From assembly GCA_910577835.1 (NCBI GenBank), contig CAJTOU010000001.1:4138-68137 (forward strand): a DNA stretch of 64,000 nt, given 5' to 3'. A program made the translations under genes and the position numbers. Below the pieces are notes generated by a model that was not told where the DNA came from, searched no databases, and saw only the letters and a list, made by a program, of their open reading frames with translations. Shown piece after piece: positions 9,301 to 18,230 of this stretch. This DNA comes from an uncultured Lachnospiraceae bacterium. GTDB lineage: Bacteria; Bacillota_A; Clostridia; Lachnospirales; Lachnospiraceae. How positions within the stretch are numbered: position 1 is the stretch's first letter; every line of letters begins with the position of its first letter.

Positions 9301-9650
9301 AAAATTTGCAGAAAAATCAAAATTATTTTTATCAAACAAAAGCCGCAGAAATAGTATATCATCAAATCAGACCAGATATGCCGGAACCGGCAGATTTAAA
9401 TGAAAACACAAAGAGAAATACAAATAAAACAATCACTGTTACAGAAAAAATGCTTTCACAAAATAAAATAAAAATATCTGGACTTCCGGCTACAAATCAA
9501 AATCAGACAAAAACAGATATAAAACAAATAAACGAAGCAGTCCAAGTGATTCAAAACAATATTCAAAAACATATCAATCAGATTACAGAACAGGTCTATC
9601 AAAAAATAGAGAAAAAATTACAGAACGAAAGAAGACGAAGAGGGTTATAA
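6333..9650 (+). CDS. 1105-residue Glu/Lys/Gln/Asn-rich protein, candidate tape measure
   Basis: I do not recognise a family. The first 370 residues look folded (for example GITYQDNVYIGCILRKFGIADIRTFLERI). The remainder is low-complexity, rich in Glu, Lys, Gln and Asn, with long predicted helices and four 16-residue repeats (DNA 8973-9164). It has no signal peptide or membrane segment. The Shine-Dalgarno AGGAG is 6 bases before the ATG. It sits between the second tube gene and the tube-adapter gene, where better known CIS have only a very small gene (Afp6). A long helical protein in a tail cluster suggests a tape measure that sets tube length, but it could also be a scaffold or cargo. Confidence 0.75.
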   Translation: MLMLKKPLRLKSLLGITYNDAFSDRIRANYEFMTAVITKEELLHLLLGEPKQTEQRSGVTMIVENTAVVNQNEIIIQLINQVLNRVLMMGETGITYQDNVYIGCILRKFGIADIRTFLERIRSSKEEYILKNQLLKKYEREKNFLKIYELTGNKKPENQTDMDKISVENLEKKEENYLYEKVVQRLCTMEIYQIVSEWNYTQGAGQKILFHNELALSEQQENVLNMRLVQKKKEYVYPHCQMNFISSNLYETELPDNVFNGKRNIAVAENSISVVEYHVSVMRENVFAHLLKAALFSLAKSVSLAAVFRQDYGKKENHWFEMGFEICNIAKNTLNRCQWQYQNRQVLNTGEIQRVLKQQNHLYRYELYALQKLTENKESIKELLIYKENIKDREIKSRLDQDNLNENKPEQDYLEQSGLNQYNLEQNVLDETWPKQNNSKENNLNQDSAEKSSLDNKEITFKLKEILNGKNIEAVRSAERWKEKMESFRAVDKEKHIEKGLTEKKPEGKEQPKKQERNDEWKRVAQETENEKLQKKRYTENKKIFLDLYFEIQRIEMAENYLGKYFRISGKKSEEIGEESLAVFEKFSVPVNEWVEEIFLKERKNREHFSESQQKQIIEYFSESQFEGENKENKQNNNRTENNFSQNNIIFSQTTQLNENKSEKDIRKRDNLEIDIKERTKEKIAEKKQIQREKIQIEREELQKEKTTEEIHEIFNKLTVQKRVVYEQKENSNISEQNNLFFNTKSGWTEQPLISGSQNLYGIYENQTDTDQTISTLYQVSPDEKEISEKNEKEIQKVFRELDLQTHKTDYNKSTADIQSLSNPISFVKTQSESAGNSSVLEIQNNYQVSEVLTDIVQPKIIHQNNTDIHNLNQIKKDIREQAAEAMKEIQSKNSQEQTIQATREIQSRNIQKQTIETAKELLSKNVQKQAAETTEKILEKEFVLEHMPLTETEKNIQKEVEKGTQKDVIQQIFHEIETEILYETQKNTQNLQKNQNYFYQTKAAEIVYHQIRPDMPEPADLNENTKRNTNKTITVTEKMLSQNKIKISGLPATNQNQTKTDIKQINEAVQVIQNNIQKHINQITEQVYQKIEKKLQNERRRRGL
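8973..9164 (+). repeat. four 48-bp in-frame repeats inside the 1105-residue protein gene
   Basis: Units start at 8973, 9021, 9069 and 9117. Each encodes 16 residues on a shared pattern: Q-(A/T)-(A/I)-x-(A/T)-x-(E/K)-(E/K)-(I/L)-x-S-(K/R)-N-x-Q-(E/K), with the fourth unit degraded at its end. The 16-residue period fits an alpha-helical rod. Confidence 0.85.
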
Positions 9651-9653
9651 TCT

Positions 9654-10277
9654 ATGATAAAAGCTGTAATAGAGCTGCAAAAACCGCCAAAAAAGAAATC
9701 TATTGAAGTGACAGAACAGGAAATCCGCCCCTCTGTTGCCGCCTCTGGGGGATTGTCCACTGTCAGTAATGCAGCAGAAAAACTAAATAAAAAACGTCAG
9801 TCTGTATTTGTCGAAACATCTTTAGACAACAGCCAGAAAATGGAAGTTTTGTTTAATCCTTCCGAAATTCATATAAGCGCAGGCGGGAAATTATCTAAAG
9901 AAAAAACAGGCGCAGACAAAAACAAACGAAATGTAGATTACGGCTCAAACGGAACAAAAATCAGGGTATCCATACCGCTTATTTTTGAAGAACCGGAAGC
10001 ATTAAAAGAACCTGACGAAAATTCTGCCAAAGGGATTTCTTTGAAAAACAACATGACAAATCAAATCAACATGCTGTTAGATGCAGTGGGAATTCCTTAT
10101 TCCAGAAAAATTATTTTCCGATGGGGCAGTCAGATATACAGCGGAAATTTGCAGTCAGTAACAGCAGAATATCTGATGTTTAACACTCAGGGAATACCGA
10201 TTCGTGCAAAAGTAACGATAGATATATCCTGTACAATCAATCAGAAACAAATAAAGGCAGGAAATATCTATGAGTAA
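9654..10277 (+). CDS. CIS tube-adapter protein (Afp7/gp53-like, no LysM)
   Basis: A 207-residue protein. After a basic, probably flexible first 60 residues comes VLFNPSEIHISAGGKLSKEK, then IRVSIPLIFEE, then FRWGSQIYSGNLQSVTAEYLMFNTQGIPIRAKVTIDI. This is the pattern of the CIS tube-adapter domain that joins the tube to the spike hub. In many relatives the same protein ends with a LysM domain; none is visible here. It starts 3 bases after the previous stop and overlaps the next gene by 8 bases, so the adapter and the hub are translationally coupled. Confidence 0.82.
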   Translation: MIKAVIELQKPPKKKSIEVTEQEIRPSVAASGGLSTVSNAAEKLNKKRQSVFVETSLDNSQKMEVLFNPSEIHISAGGKLSKEKTGADKNKRNVDYGSNGTKIRVSIPLIFEEPEALKEPDENSAKGISLKNNMTNQINMLLDAVGIPYSRKIIFRWGSQIYSGNLQSVTAEYLMFNTQGIPIRAKVTIDISCTINQKQIKAGNIYE

Positions 10278-11928
10278 AATAAGTGATTTAAAAGAACTGG
10301 AAAAGAGTGTCCAAAGAAAAAAGGCGGTTTTATTCGGCCGAAGAAAAGACAACAGCTTTTTCGAACTTCCGGTTCAATATAACCCTGCAACCATTTCTTT
10401 ATCCAATACCACTGACAGCGAAAACGAAGCAGACGCGTTTCAGGTCACTGAAAATTTATCCCTAAATTCCAGAAGTACTCTGTCTTTTGATTTGATTTTT
10501 GAAGCACTGGAAGAAAATACAGATAAAGATTATGTCAGAATACAGGCAGAGAGAATTTTAGCGTTAACTTTAGATACAGACCTTTCTTCTATTGTTTTTC
10601 TTTATGGAGAAATGAGCTTTCAAGGAGAGCTGGTACAGGCAGATATTAAATATACCATGTTTGATGAAGATGGAAATCCTCTCTGGGCAACTGTTTCTGT
10701 GGAAATGATAGAAAAAGAAGATTCCGATGATTTAGAAAACGCACAGACAAAACCGCCATCAACAGGTATTTCTGCAAAAAATGTTTTTTCCTATCAGTAT
10801 CAGTCTTTAAAAAAGGAATATGAGGATTTTGAAACTCCGGTAGTTGTAATTAAAATTAATCAAAAGGATATTTCTGATAATAAAAGCGGATTGTCAGTTG
10901 CAGATGTGGAGGTAGATTTAAGCAGTGGATATGAGGCATCTATGGCAGTTTTTTCGATTTATAACTGCTTTGATAAAAGAACTGCTTCCTTTCGAACGGA
11001 AGATTTAAAAAAATATATTTATCTTGGTTCGTCAGTATCCGTCAGTATGGGATACAGTGAAATTGCAAAAATTATATTCCGTGGATTTATTGCAAAAATC
11101 AATTTTATTTGTGAAAAAGGAGAAATGCCTTATGTTCAGGTGACAAGTCTGGATATAAAAGGGATTATGATGTCCGGCTGTTATGCAAAACAGATGAAGG
11201 CTTCCTGTTATAGCGAAGCCGTAAGGGAAGTCTTTGAGAAAACCGTATATACAAGAATGCAGAATCAGGATATTTTTACTGATTTATCAATTGCACGCAC
11301 TCCTGACTGCGAAGAGACACAGGGAGAAAACAGTGAGTCAGACCGAACAATTGAAATGGTAAATGAGAGCGATTATGAATTTATAGTCCGCGCCGCAAAA
11401 AAGTTTAATTTTGAATTTTATGTTGAAAGTGGAAAAGTCATATTCCGCAGAGCAAAATCTGTCAATACAATTTTAATGGAATTAAAGCTTGATGAGAGTT
11501 TAAAAACTTTTGATATTGAATATGATATTACTGGTCTGGCAGATACCATTTATGTCCGCGGAATGGATACAGGCAAAATGAAGCTGATTAGCGCAAAAAG
11601 CAGGCATGACCGTAAAATATCACAGAGAAATAAAGCAAAGCAGCTTTTGAAAAACAGTGAGCGGCTGTATATTGACCCTACGATAAGAAGCCAGCAGGAT
11701 GCAGATTATCGTGTGGAATATCTGCTGGAGGATATGTCTTTTCGGTTTGGCACCTTGATTTGTGATTGTGTGGGGCTGCCGGAGTTACGGCCGGGGAATT
11801 TTGTTCAGATTTCAGGTCTTGGTGAACCGGCGGAAAACTGCTTTTATATAACAGAAGTAAATCATGTCATTGATGCAGAAGGTATTTACAGAAGTAAAGT
11901 AACGGCAAAGGCGGCATCTGTTTTATAA
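10270..11928 (+). CDS. fused tube-adapter and gp27-like spike hub
   Basis: A 552-residue protein with two parts. Residues about 1-155 repeat the adapter pattern of the previous protein (QYNPATISLS, then FLYGEMSFQGELVQADIKYT and GNPLWATVSVEMI). Residues about 185-550 look like the gp27/gpD hub half of VgrG: VADVEVDLSSGYEASMAVFS, VSMGYSEIAKIIFRGFIAKI, and ESDYEFIVRAAKKFNFEFYV. The hub forms the trimeric base of the spike. The gp5 half, fused to gp27 in VgrG, is encoded by the next gene, so the spike is split while the hub is fused to a second adapter domain. Confidence 0.8.
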   Translation: MSKISDLKELEKSVQRKKAVLFGRRKDNSFFELPVQYNPATISLSNTTDSENEADAFQVTENLSLNSRSTLSFDLIFEALEENTDKDYVRIQAERILALTLDTDLSSIVFLYGEMSFQGELVQADIKYTMFDEDGNPLWATVSVEMIEKEDSDDLENAQTKPPSTGISAKNVFSYQYQSLKKEYEDFETPVVVIKINQKDISDNKSGLSVADVEVDLSSGYEASMAVFSIYNCFDKRTASFRTEDLKKYIYLGSSVSVSMGYSEIAKIIFRGFIAKINFICEKGEMPYVQVTSLDIKGIMMSGCYAKQMKASCYSEAVREVFEKTVYTRMQNQDIFTDLSIARTPDCEETQGENSESDRTIEMVNESDYEFIVRAAKKFNFEFYVESGKVIFRRAKSVNTILMELKLDESLKTFDIEYDITGLADTIYVRGMDTGKMKLISAKSRHDRKISQRNKAKQLLKNSERLYIDPTIRSQQDADYRVEYLLEDMSFRFGTLICDCVGLPELRPGNFVQISGLGEPAENCFYITEVNHVIDAEGIYRSKVTAKAASVL

Positions 11929-11956
11929 ATTTTACAGAATTGGACAGGAGGAAATT

Positions 11957-12766
11957 ATGGGCTGGTATGATATTATTGACGATATTGCGCAGCATCAGTT
12001 TGCAAAAACGGAGCTTGGAGATAACCGGCTGAACGGTGTGACGGTGGGAATTGTGGCAAAAAAATACAGCAGAGAGATGCCCGGCCGTGTCTGTGTGCAG
12101 ATACCGGTGCGTGACAGGGAAGCGAATGTTCTTCAGTGGGCAAGAATTGCTGCGCCTTCTGCCGGAAAGAAATGGGGAACTTTTTTTCTTCCTGAAATCG
12201 GTGACCAAGTACTTCTTGCCTTTGAGGAAGGAAATATTGACAAGCCTTATATTATCGGATGTGTTCAGGGGGATTCCGGCAGTTTTCTCAGCAAAGTGGC
12301 GGATGAGGATAACCAGTATAAATGTATCGCTACCAAAAATGGAAATCGTATTTTATTTGAGGACAATAAAGAGGGAGAAGGTGATAAGGATAAAATCACT
12401 ATTGAAACAGCGAAGGGTGGCTGTCAAATTTTAATGGACAATGAAAAGCAGGCACTTACATTAATTGATAAACAAAGGAAAAACTTGATTGAGATGAAAC
12501 TCGAATCCGGAGAAATCAGAATAAAGGCTGAAAACAGAATGACAATTGAAGTGGGAGACATTAAAATTTCTCTCAATGGCGATTCGGGAAAAATTTCAAT
12601 TAACTGCAATAAACTTACTTTGTCCGCTTCGGAGGGAATTCAAATGGAATCTGACAATATGGTAAATCTGAAAGGCGGAAATACAATAGTAGAGGGAAGT
12701 TCCAGCCTCAAAATGACAAGCGGCAGTGCGACGGTTCTGGAAGGTTCTTTGATAAAAATTGGATAA
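11957..12766 (+). CDS. spike protein, gp5/gpV OB-fold with beta-helix-like tail
   Basis: A 269-residue protein. Residues about 25-110 fit the OB-fold of the gp5/gpV/VgrG spike (GVTVGIVAKKYSREMPGRVCV, WARIAAPSAGKKWGTFFLPE, GDQVLLAFEEGNIDKPYIIG). The C-terminal half is made of short repeating beta strands (MTIEVGDIKISLNGDSGKIS, GIQMESDNMVNLKGGNTIV), as expected of the trimeric beta-helix needle that carries the PAAR tip. The ribosome site AGGAGG precedes the ATG. The stop of the hub gene is 28 bases upstream. Confidence 0.87.
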   Translation: MGWYDIIDDIAQHQFAKTELGDNRLNGVTVGIVAKKYSREMPGRVCVQIPVRDREANVLQWARIAAPSAGKKWGTFFLPEIGDQVLLAFEEGNIDKPYIIGCVQGDSGSFLSKVADEDNQYKCIATKNGNRILFEDNKEGEGDKDKITIETAKGGCQILMDNEKQALTLIDKQRKNLIEMKLESGEIRIKAENRMTIEVGDIKISLNGDSGKISINCNKLTLSASEGIQMESDNMVNLKGGNTIVEGSSSLKMTSGSATVLEGSLIKIG

Positions 12767-12783
12767 AAATGAGGTGAATTAGA

Positions 12784-13203
12784 ATGGAGAATAGACAATT
12801 TTACAGGAAAGATATGGGAAAAGGAGTGAAATTTCCGCCGCAGGTGAACAAGGCAACCGGAAAATTTGAGCTGGTTTCCGGTGAGGAATGTATTCGGCAG
12901 TCTGTGTATTTGATTTTAATGACATTAAAAGAGGAACGTTTTCTTCATCCTGATTTTGGCAGCAGTCTTCCCGCATGGGTTTTTATGGAAGAAAATTCTC
13001 CCATGCAAAATTTTCTTTCTTCGGAGCTTGAGAGGGATATTCGCAGAGCAGAGCCAAGAATACAAAATGTGGGAGTAAAAATACAACCGGATACAGAAAA
13101 AGAAAGTCTTATTGTTTCTGTTGACTATATAATAAAAGAGACCAGCCACAGAGACAGTCTGGTAGTTCCCTTTTCATTTCATGGGGAGGGTGCCGCGCTA
13201 TGA
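12784..13203 (+). CDS. baseplate wedge protein, gp25/gpW family
   Basis: A 139-residue protein with the gp25 signature: SGEECIRQSVYLILMTLKEERFLHPDFGSSLPAW, then about 60 residues ending in a strand-rich tail. gp25 proteins form part of the baseplate wedge and nucleate the sheath. The stop codon overlaps the ATG of the next gene (ATGA at 13200-13203), so the two are translationally coupled. Confidence 0.9.
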   Translation: MENRQFYRKDMGKGVKFPPQVNKATGKFELVSGEECIRQSVYLILMTLKEERFLHPDFGSSLPAWVFMEENSPMQNFLSSELERDIRRAEPRIQNVGVKIQPDTEKESLIVSVDYIIKETSHRDSLVVPFSFHGEGAAL

Positions 13204-16151
13204 CAGGGCATACAAAGAAGGAGCTTTTGGAAAAAATAGAAGAATATGCAAAAAGCTTTACACCAGAGTGGAATTTTAATCTCAAGCAGCCGGATGCAGG
13301 TACAGCACTTGCCCTGATTTTTGCAGAACAGATGTCGGAAAATACAGAAAAATATCACACTCTTTGGGATTATTATCAGGAGGAATTTAATATTTTTATG
13401 CCGAATCTGTCCAGAAAACCTCCAAAACCGGCCAGCGCCACAGTTCTTGTAAAGTTAGTTGAACATTCTGTTCCGGGCATTTTTCTGCGGCAAAATACAA
13501 GGTTTTTGGCAAAGAGCGAAGATACGGAAATTATTTTTGAGTCCTGCGCACCTCTTTATCTTACAGAGGCAACAGTAGATACTATATTTATGAGCTGTGG
13601 GGGAGAGATACGGCTGATACAGGGCCAATTTTACAAAGATGTGCCGGCAAAAGAAGAGAAAGAATGCATAAAGCTTGATAAATTTACAGAATTTCCTCTT
13701 TTTTATCTGGAAAATGAAGAAGATATTACACAAAAACAAATGCTTATAATTTATCATGATTTTTTATTTTCAGGAAACAATGATTTGATTTCTATAAAAT
13801 TTTCAGGCGCGGAAAAGCTTCTCTGCGGGCTTCTAAAGGGCAGATTTAAACTTTACTGTCAAGGAGGGGAAAGTCAGAGTAAAAATAGCCAGAATAAAGA
13901 TATTCAAGCTGGAAATAGTTTAATACCAGTTGATAACTGGCATCTTCAAAAAGACGAACTGCTTATAACGTTTCCAAAAGAGCTTCAGACGTATCCGTTT
14001 CTTATTATTCAGTCAGAAGAGCCTCTTCAAACAGATATTATGGCAGAAGAAATTTCTCTGTCTGCTGTGGGAAAAGAAAAAAAGCCTCAGTTTGTCTGTA
14101 CAGATACGTCAGATTGCGATATAGAAGAATTTTTTCCATTTTCAGAGGTGCTTGCAGTACATAACCAGTGCTATATTGGCTGCGACCATGTTTTTTCGAG
14201 AAAAAAGGCGAAAATCACACTGGATTTTGAGCTCAGGTCTGAGATTCACCGCATGGGAGAGCAAAAAACACCGGAAAAAAACTTGAAAATAATAAAAAAA
14301 AGAGCGCCTGAGATTTATGAACGACCACTGTCAGAAAGTTTTGCAGAGGAGGTATCGTTTGAATATTACAACGGAAAGGGGTGGAAAAATTTAAAGCTTC
14401 TGACTGATATCAGAGGGTTGTTTCAAAAAGATGAAAAACGGAGTGTTTCACTATCCTTTTTTTGTCCTGAGGATTGGGAGACAGTCAATATAGGAGCTTA
14501 TGAAGGAAGATGCCTTCGTATTCGATTAATAAAGGCGGAAAACTGCTATTTACAGCCATGTATACATCATTTTCCGGTTATCGACAAACTTTACCTATCG
14601 TATACCTATAAAGGAATATTTTTCCCGCCGGACAAAGCAGAAAGACTGTGTGGCTTTCAAAAAACAGATGTATCTTTCGATATTGCAAAAAAACAACTTT
14701 TAAAGCTTTTTGAAGGTGTCAGGGAAACACAGAAAAACAGACTTTATCTTGGATTTGAAAAGCCGCTTTTGGGAGGACCAGTGAGTCTGTGGATTCAGAA
14801 AAAAGAACAGATAACAGGAAAAACAAGACAGCTTTCCTTTTTTTATTACAGCAGAGACGGATTTAAAAGGCTTAAAGCAGTTGATTACACAGACGGCCTT
14901 TCTCATTCTGGTACAATTCTTTTTCTTCCACCTGAAGATATGCAGAAAATAAGCCTTTACAGTGAAGAAAGATATTATCTCTGCATCGAGAGCAGTGAGC
15001 AAGAAACATCTTTGGAGAAAATTACACAGATTTGCTTTAACGGAGTCGAGGTAAAAAACAAAGAAACCGAGAAGGAAGAGGAATACTATATTGATGTGTC
15101 AAAGCCCAATATGACTTTTTCGATTAATTGTCAAAATCTGCTGGAGCTGGAACTCTGGGTAAATGAAACTGGCGAATATTCACAGAAAAAAATAAAAGAG
15201 CTTCTAAAGGAAAATCCAAAGCAATTCTATGCAGAATATGGCTATTCTGGAGAAATAAAGCGTTTTTTTGTCAAATGGAAGGAGGAAGGCTCTGAGAGTT
15301 TAAAGAATCCGAGAACTTACCGGCTGGATTGCACCAATCATAAAATTATATTTGGTGATGGAAGCAAAAAAAAGATTCCCAAAATTACGGCAGACGTCGC
15401 TTTTAAGGTAATTATCTCCCGTTGCAGGGGAGCTGCTGCAAATGTTGAGGCATATGCCATTAATGATATCAGTTCAAATATTTTATATATAGATAAAGTG
15501 TACAATCCGCTTCCGGCCTGTGGTGGCAGTTATGCGGAGACTGTCTCTGCTGCAAAAAGAAGAGGTGCGGGAATTTTAAGCTCTCATGGGAGACTGATTA
15601 CAGAGGCAGATTATATTCGCGAAATTATGGGCTTTTCTGATTGTATTGACAAAGTAAAATGTGTGGCAGACCATGGGAAAATTACAATTGTACTTTTAAT
15701 GAAAGACTGTCAGAAAGGTTTTTCCTCTTTTTATACAGTGAGAGCTGACTTGAAAAAACATCTTGCCAAAATCAGTGATATCTCTATTCTGCCAGAACAA
15801 ATACAGATTATAGAGCCGGTATTTCTGGAAATTCATACCTGTATCTGGCTTGACACAACAGGATTTGGGGACACCTTTGAACTAATTTCTGGTATACAAA
15901 ATATGCTGACGCAATATTTTAATCCAATCAACGGCAAGAACGGACAGGGATGGGAACCGGGAGAAATCCCGCATTATTCTCAAATTCTTATGCGGTTAAA
16001 CACTGTAAAGCAGTGGGCAGTAATAAAACGGGTGGCAGTGACAGTAAGGTATACAGATGAAACAGGTATATATGAATGTGGGCTGGAAAATTTAAAACCG
16101 AATTTTAAAATGGTAATAAAAAGCGGAGAGCATAAGATTTATACAAATTGA
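13200..16151 (+). CDS. large baseplate protein, gpJ/gp6 type (Afp11-like)
   Basis: A 983-residue protein. The N-terminus (FTPEWNFNLKQPDAGTALAL) and the C-terminal 250 residues (NPLPACGGSYAETVSAAKRR, then LITEADYIREIMGF) match the gpJ-like baseplate proteins of CIS; the centre is a long insertion-rich region. It would form the arms of the baseplate wedge around the hub. It follows gp25 with a 4-base overlap and is followed 15 bases later by a second gpJ-like protein, the same pair as Afp11/Afp12. Confidence 0.87.
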   Translation: MTGHTKKELLEKIEEYAKSFTPEWNFNLKQPDAGTALALIFAEQMSENTEKYHTLWDYYQEEFNIFMPNLSRKPPKPASATVLVKLVEHSVPGIFLRQNTRFLAKSEDTEIIFESCAPLYLTEATVDTIFMSCGGEIRLIQGQFYKDVPAKEEKECIKLDKFTEFPLFYLENEEDITQKQMLIIYHDFLFSGNNDLISIKFSGAEKLLCGLLKGRFKLYCQGGESQSKNSQNKDIQAGNSLIPVDNWHLQKDELLITFPKELQTYPFLIIQSEEPLQTDIMAEEISLSAVGKEKKPQFVCTDTSDCDIEEFFPFSEVLAVHNQCYIGCDHVFSRKKAKITLDFELRSEIHRMGEQKTPEKNLKIIKKRAPEIYERPLSESFAEEVSFEYYNGKGWKNLKLLTDIRGLFQKDEKRSVSLSFFCPEDWETVNIGAYEGRCLRIRLIKAENCYLQPCIHHFPVIDKLYLSYTYKGIFFPPDKAERLCGFQKTDVSFDIAKKQLLKLFEGVRETQKNRLYLGFEKPLLGGPVSLWIQKKEQITGKTRQLSFFYYSRDGFKRLKAVDYTDGLSHSGTILFLPPEDMQKISLYSEERYYLCIESSEQETSLEKITQICFNGVEVKNKETEKEEEYYIDVSKPNMTFSINCQNLLELELWVNETGEYSQKKIKELLKENPKQFYAEYGYSGEIKRFFVKWKEEGSESLKNPRTYRLDCTNHKIIFGDGSKKKIPKITADVAFKVIISRCRGAAANVEAYAINDISSNILYIDKVYNPLPACGGSYAETVSAAKRRGAGILSSHGRLITEADYIREIMGFSDCIDKVKCVADHGKITIVLLMKDCQKGFSSFYTVRADLKKHLAKISDISILPEQIQIIEPVFLEIHTCIWLDTTGFGDTFELISGIQNMLTQYFNPINGKNGQGWEPGEIPHYSQILMRLNTVKQWAVIKRVAVTVRYTDETGIYECGLENLKPNFKMVIKSGEHKIYTN

Positions 16152-16166
16152 AAAAGGAGAAAAAAC

Positions 16167-18200
16167 GTGAAGCCGGATGAAAAAACCTATGAACAATTTA
16201 TAGAAGAAGCTCTTTTAAGACTTCCTCTTTATAACAGAGAATGGAACGATTACAGCCTTTCAGACCCCGGTATTACGATTCTGGAAAATCTCACAGCCTT
16301 TACGATACTTCAGCAGAGCCGGCTTTATGAAAAAACAGAACTGATTCAGGAGGCTTTATTAAAACTCGCGGGGTTTGTCAGAAAAAAGGGAAGCTGTGCA
16401 AAAGTTCTTTTATCCGCGAGAAATGTAACAGAGAATTTTGTAATTCCTGCAGGGCAGCAGTTTTTATTGGGGGAACTCATTTTTGAAACAGAAAAGGCGA
16501 TGGTTGTATCAGGCGGAAAGATAACAGGTATTTTATGTATTGACGAAAACGGAAGTCTGACTGACTGTACAGAGTTGACCAAGGAGGAACCGCGGTTTCC
16601 AGTGGAAATTTTTACAGAAAAACCATCGAAAAATATGGAAGTCTGGTTTTTTATGGATGATATACCGGAGCAGGAACTGATTTATTATGTGAAAACAGAA
16701 AATATTTATAAGCGAAATGCTTTAGCTTCGGATGAGGAAATGTTTTTTGAGAAGCCTGATTTTGTATCTCTGGAATGGGAATGTTATACCCGCGACGGAT
16801 TTGTCAGACTTGAGGTGAAGGATGAAACAAATGGATTTTTATTTGATGGGCGGATAACTTTTTTTCTGGAAAATATAAAGCCTAAAATTGTAAAGGCACA
16901 CAGACATCGGGGATACGCTATTCGGGCAGTATTAAAAAGGGCAGATTATGACATTGCTCCAAGAATTGGGCAGATTACAGGTTTTTTGTTTGAGGTGTGC
17001 CAGAAAAAAACAGGTTCTATCGCAAAGACAGTTAAAAAAACGAAAAGTCTTTCTATTTACAGTGATATTTTAGAAGAAGAATATTACAGACTTTACAAAA
17101 AAACAGGAGACTTTTATCAAATGTGCGGCACAGAGGATTACGCTGTAAACCGCGATGGCTATGGCATGTATACTTTTGCTTTTGAAGAGGAACAAGAAGA
17201 AATTCTTCTGACTGCTTATACACGGGAATTTATGTATGCGTATGATTTGGGCATGGTTTACGGGTATGACAATGAGAGTATGGAGCTGCCGGCAGAACAT
17301 ATTGTCAGAGATGATTTTTCCATAATTGCTGAACAGAAAAAAGAGTGTGGCAGTCAATACTATCTGCTGTATCCAGATAAAACTGACAAAAGTGGATTTC
17401 TTTATCGACTGGAAGAGGCGAACGGAAGAATCAGGATTATTGAAAGCGGTGAGCTGACAGGCTGTAAACTGTATTTAGGCAGTATAGCACAGAATATGGG
17501 AGCAGAGGGAAATATATCTGCGGGAAAAGAACTGCTGCCGGCCGGCTATGAAACCAGTGTGCATTTTATCAATCCGGCGCCGGGACAAGGAGGCTGTTAT
17601 GAGGAATCTATGGAAGAAATAACTCTGCGTTACAGGCAGGACATAAAAGCGGTGCATCAGGCAGTATGCGCTGAAGATTATGAACACATTGTAAAAAATA
17701 TTCCGGGGCTTTGTATTAATAAAGTGAGGGCATATAAAAAGCCGGAAGATAAAGCTGTTCATGTTGCTGTCAGACCTGCTTCGTTAAAGCCGGATGTGCG
17801 GCTGTCAAAACAGTATAAAAGAATGATTGACTTTGCACTTGACAGACACAGACTGCTTGGAACAGCCGTTATACTGGAACAGCCGGTTTATCTGCCGGTT
17901 CATGTGTATGGAAAAATTACAGTAAAGGAGCAGTATACAAACGCGGAAAAAATTATTAAAACAACAATCTATGAATATCTTGATTATATTCATTCTGAAA
18001 AAAATTTTGGGGAAATTCTGAAATTTGATAAGGTTTTTGCTGTTATAGAAAGATTAGACTGTGTAGCTTCGATTCAAAGTCTGAGCATAAAACCGGCTCG
18101 TCTTGGCTTGGCGGTAATAGAGGGAGTAGATATATGTCCTGCTCCGAACTGTCTTTTATATCCGGGGGATATCAGAATCGAAACAGAAGTGATAATTTAG
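16167..18200 (+). CDS. baseplate protein, second gpJ/gp7-like (Afp12-like)
   Basis: A 677-residue protein starting at GTG, with AAGGAG 7 bases upstream and no better ATG nearby. The N-terminal LPLYNREWNDYSLSDPGITI is the classic opening of CIS baseplate proteins, and ETSVHFINPAPGQGGCYEES with ITLRYRQDIKAVHQAV marks the gpJ core. The C-terminal 190 residues follow the same trend as the preceding protein. The two large proteins probably form a heteromeric wedge as gp6 and gp7 do in T4. Confidence 0.85.
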   Translation: MKPDEKTYEQFIEEALLRLPLYNREWNDYSLSDPGITILENLTAFTILQQSRLYEKTELIQEALLKLAGFVRKKGSCAKVLLSARNVTENFVIPAGQQFLLGELIFETEKAMVVSGGKITGILCIDENGSLTDCTELTKEEPRFPVEIFTEKPSKNMEVWFFMDDIPEQELIYYVKTENIYKRNALASDEEMFFEKPDFVSLEWECYTRDGFVRLEVKDETNGFLFDGRITFFLENIKPKIVKAHRHRGYAIRAVLKRADYDIAPRIGQITGFLFEVCQKKTGSIAKTVKKTKSLSIYSDILEEEYYRLYKKTGDFYQMCGTEDYAVNRDGYGMYTFAFEEEQEEILLTAYTREFMYAYDLGMVYGYDNESMELPAEHIVRDDFSIIAEQKKECGSQYYLLYPDKTDKSGFLYRLEEANGRIRIIESGELTGCKLYLGSIAQNMGAEGNISAGKELLPAGYETSVHFINPAPGQGGCYEESMEEITLRYRQDIKAVHQAVCAEDYEHIVKNIPGLCINKVRAYKKPEDKAVHVAVRPASLKPDVRLSKQYKRMIDFALDRHRLLGTAVILEQPVYLPVHVYGKITVKEQYTNAEKIIKTTIYEYLDYIHSEKNFGEILKFDKVFAVIERLDCVASIQSLSIKPARLGLAVIEGVDICPAPNCLLYPGDIRIETEVII

Positions 18201-18230
18201 CACAACTATATTTTAAAAGAAAGGTTGTAT

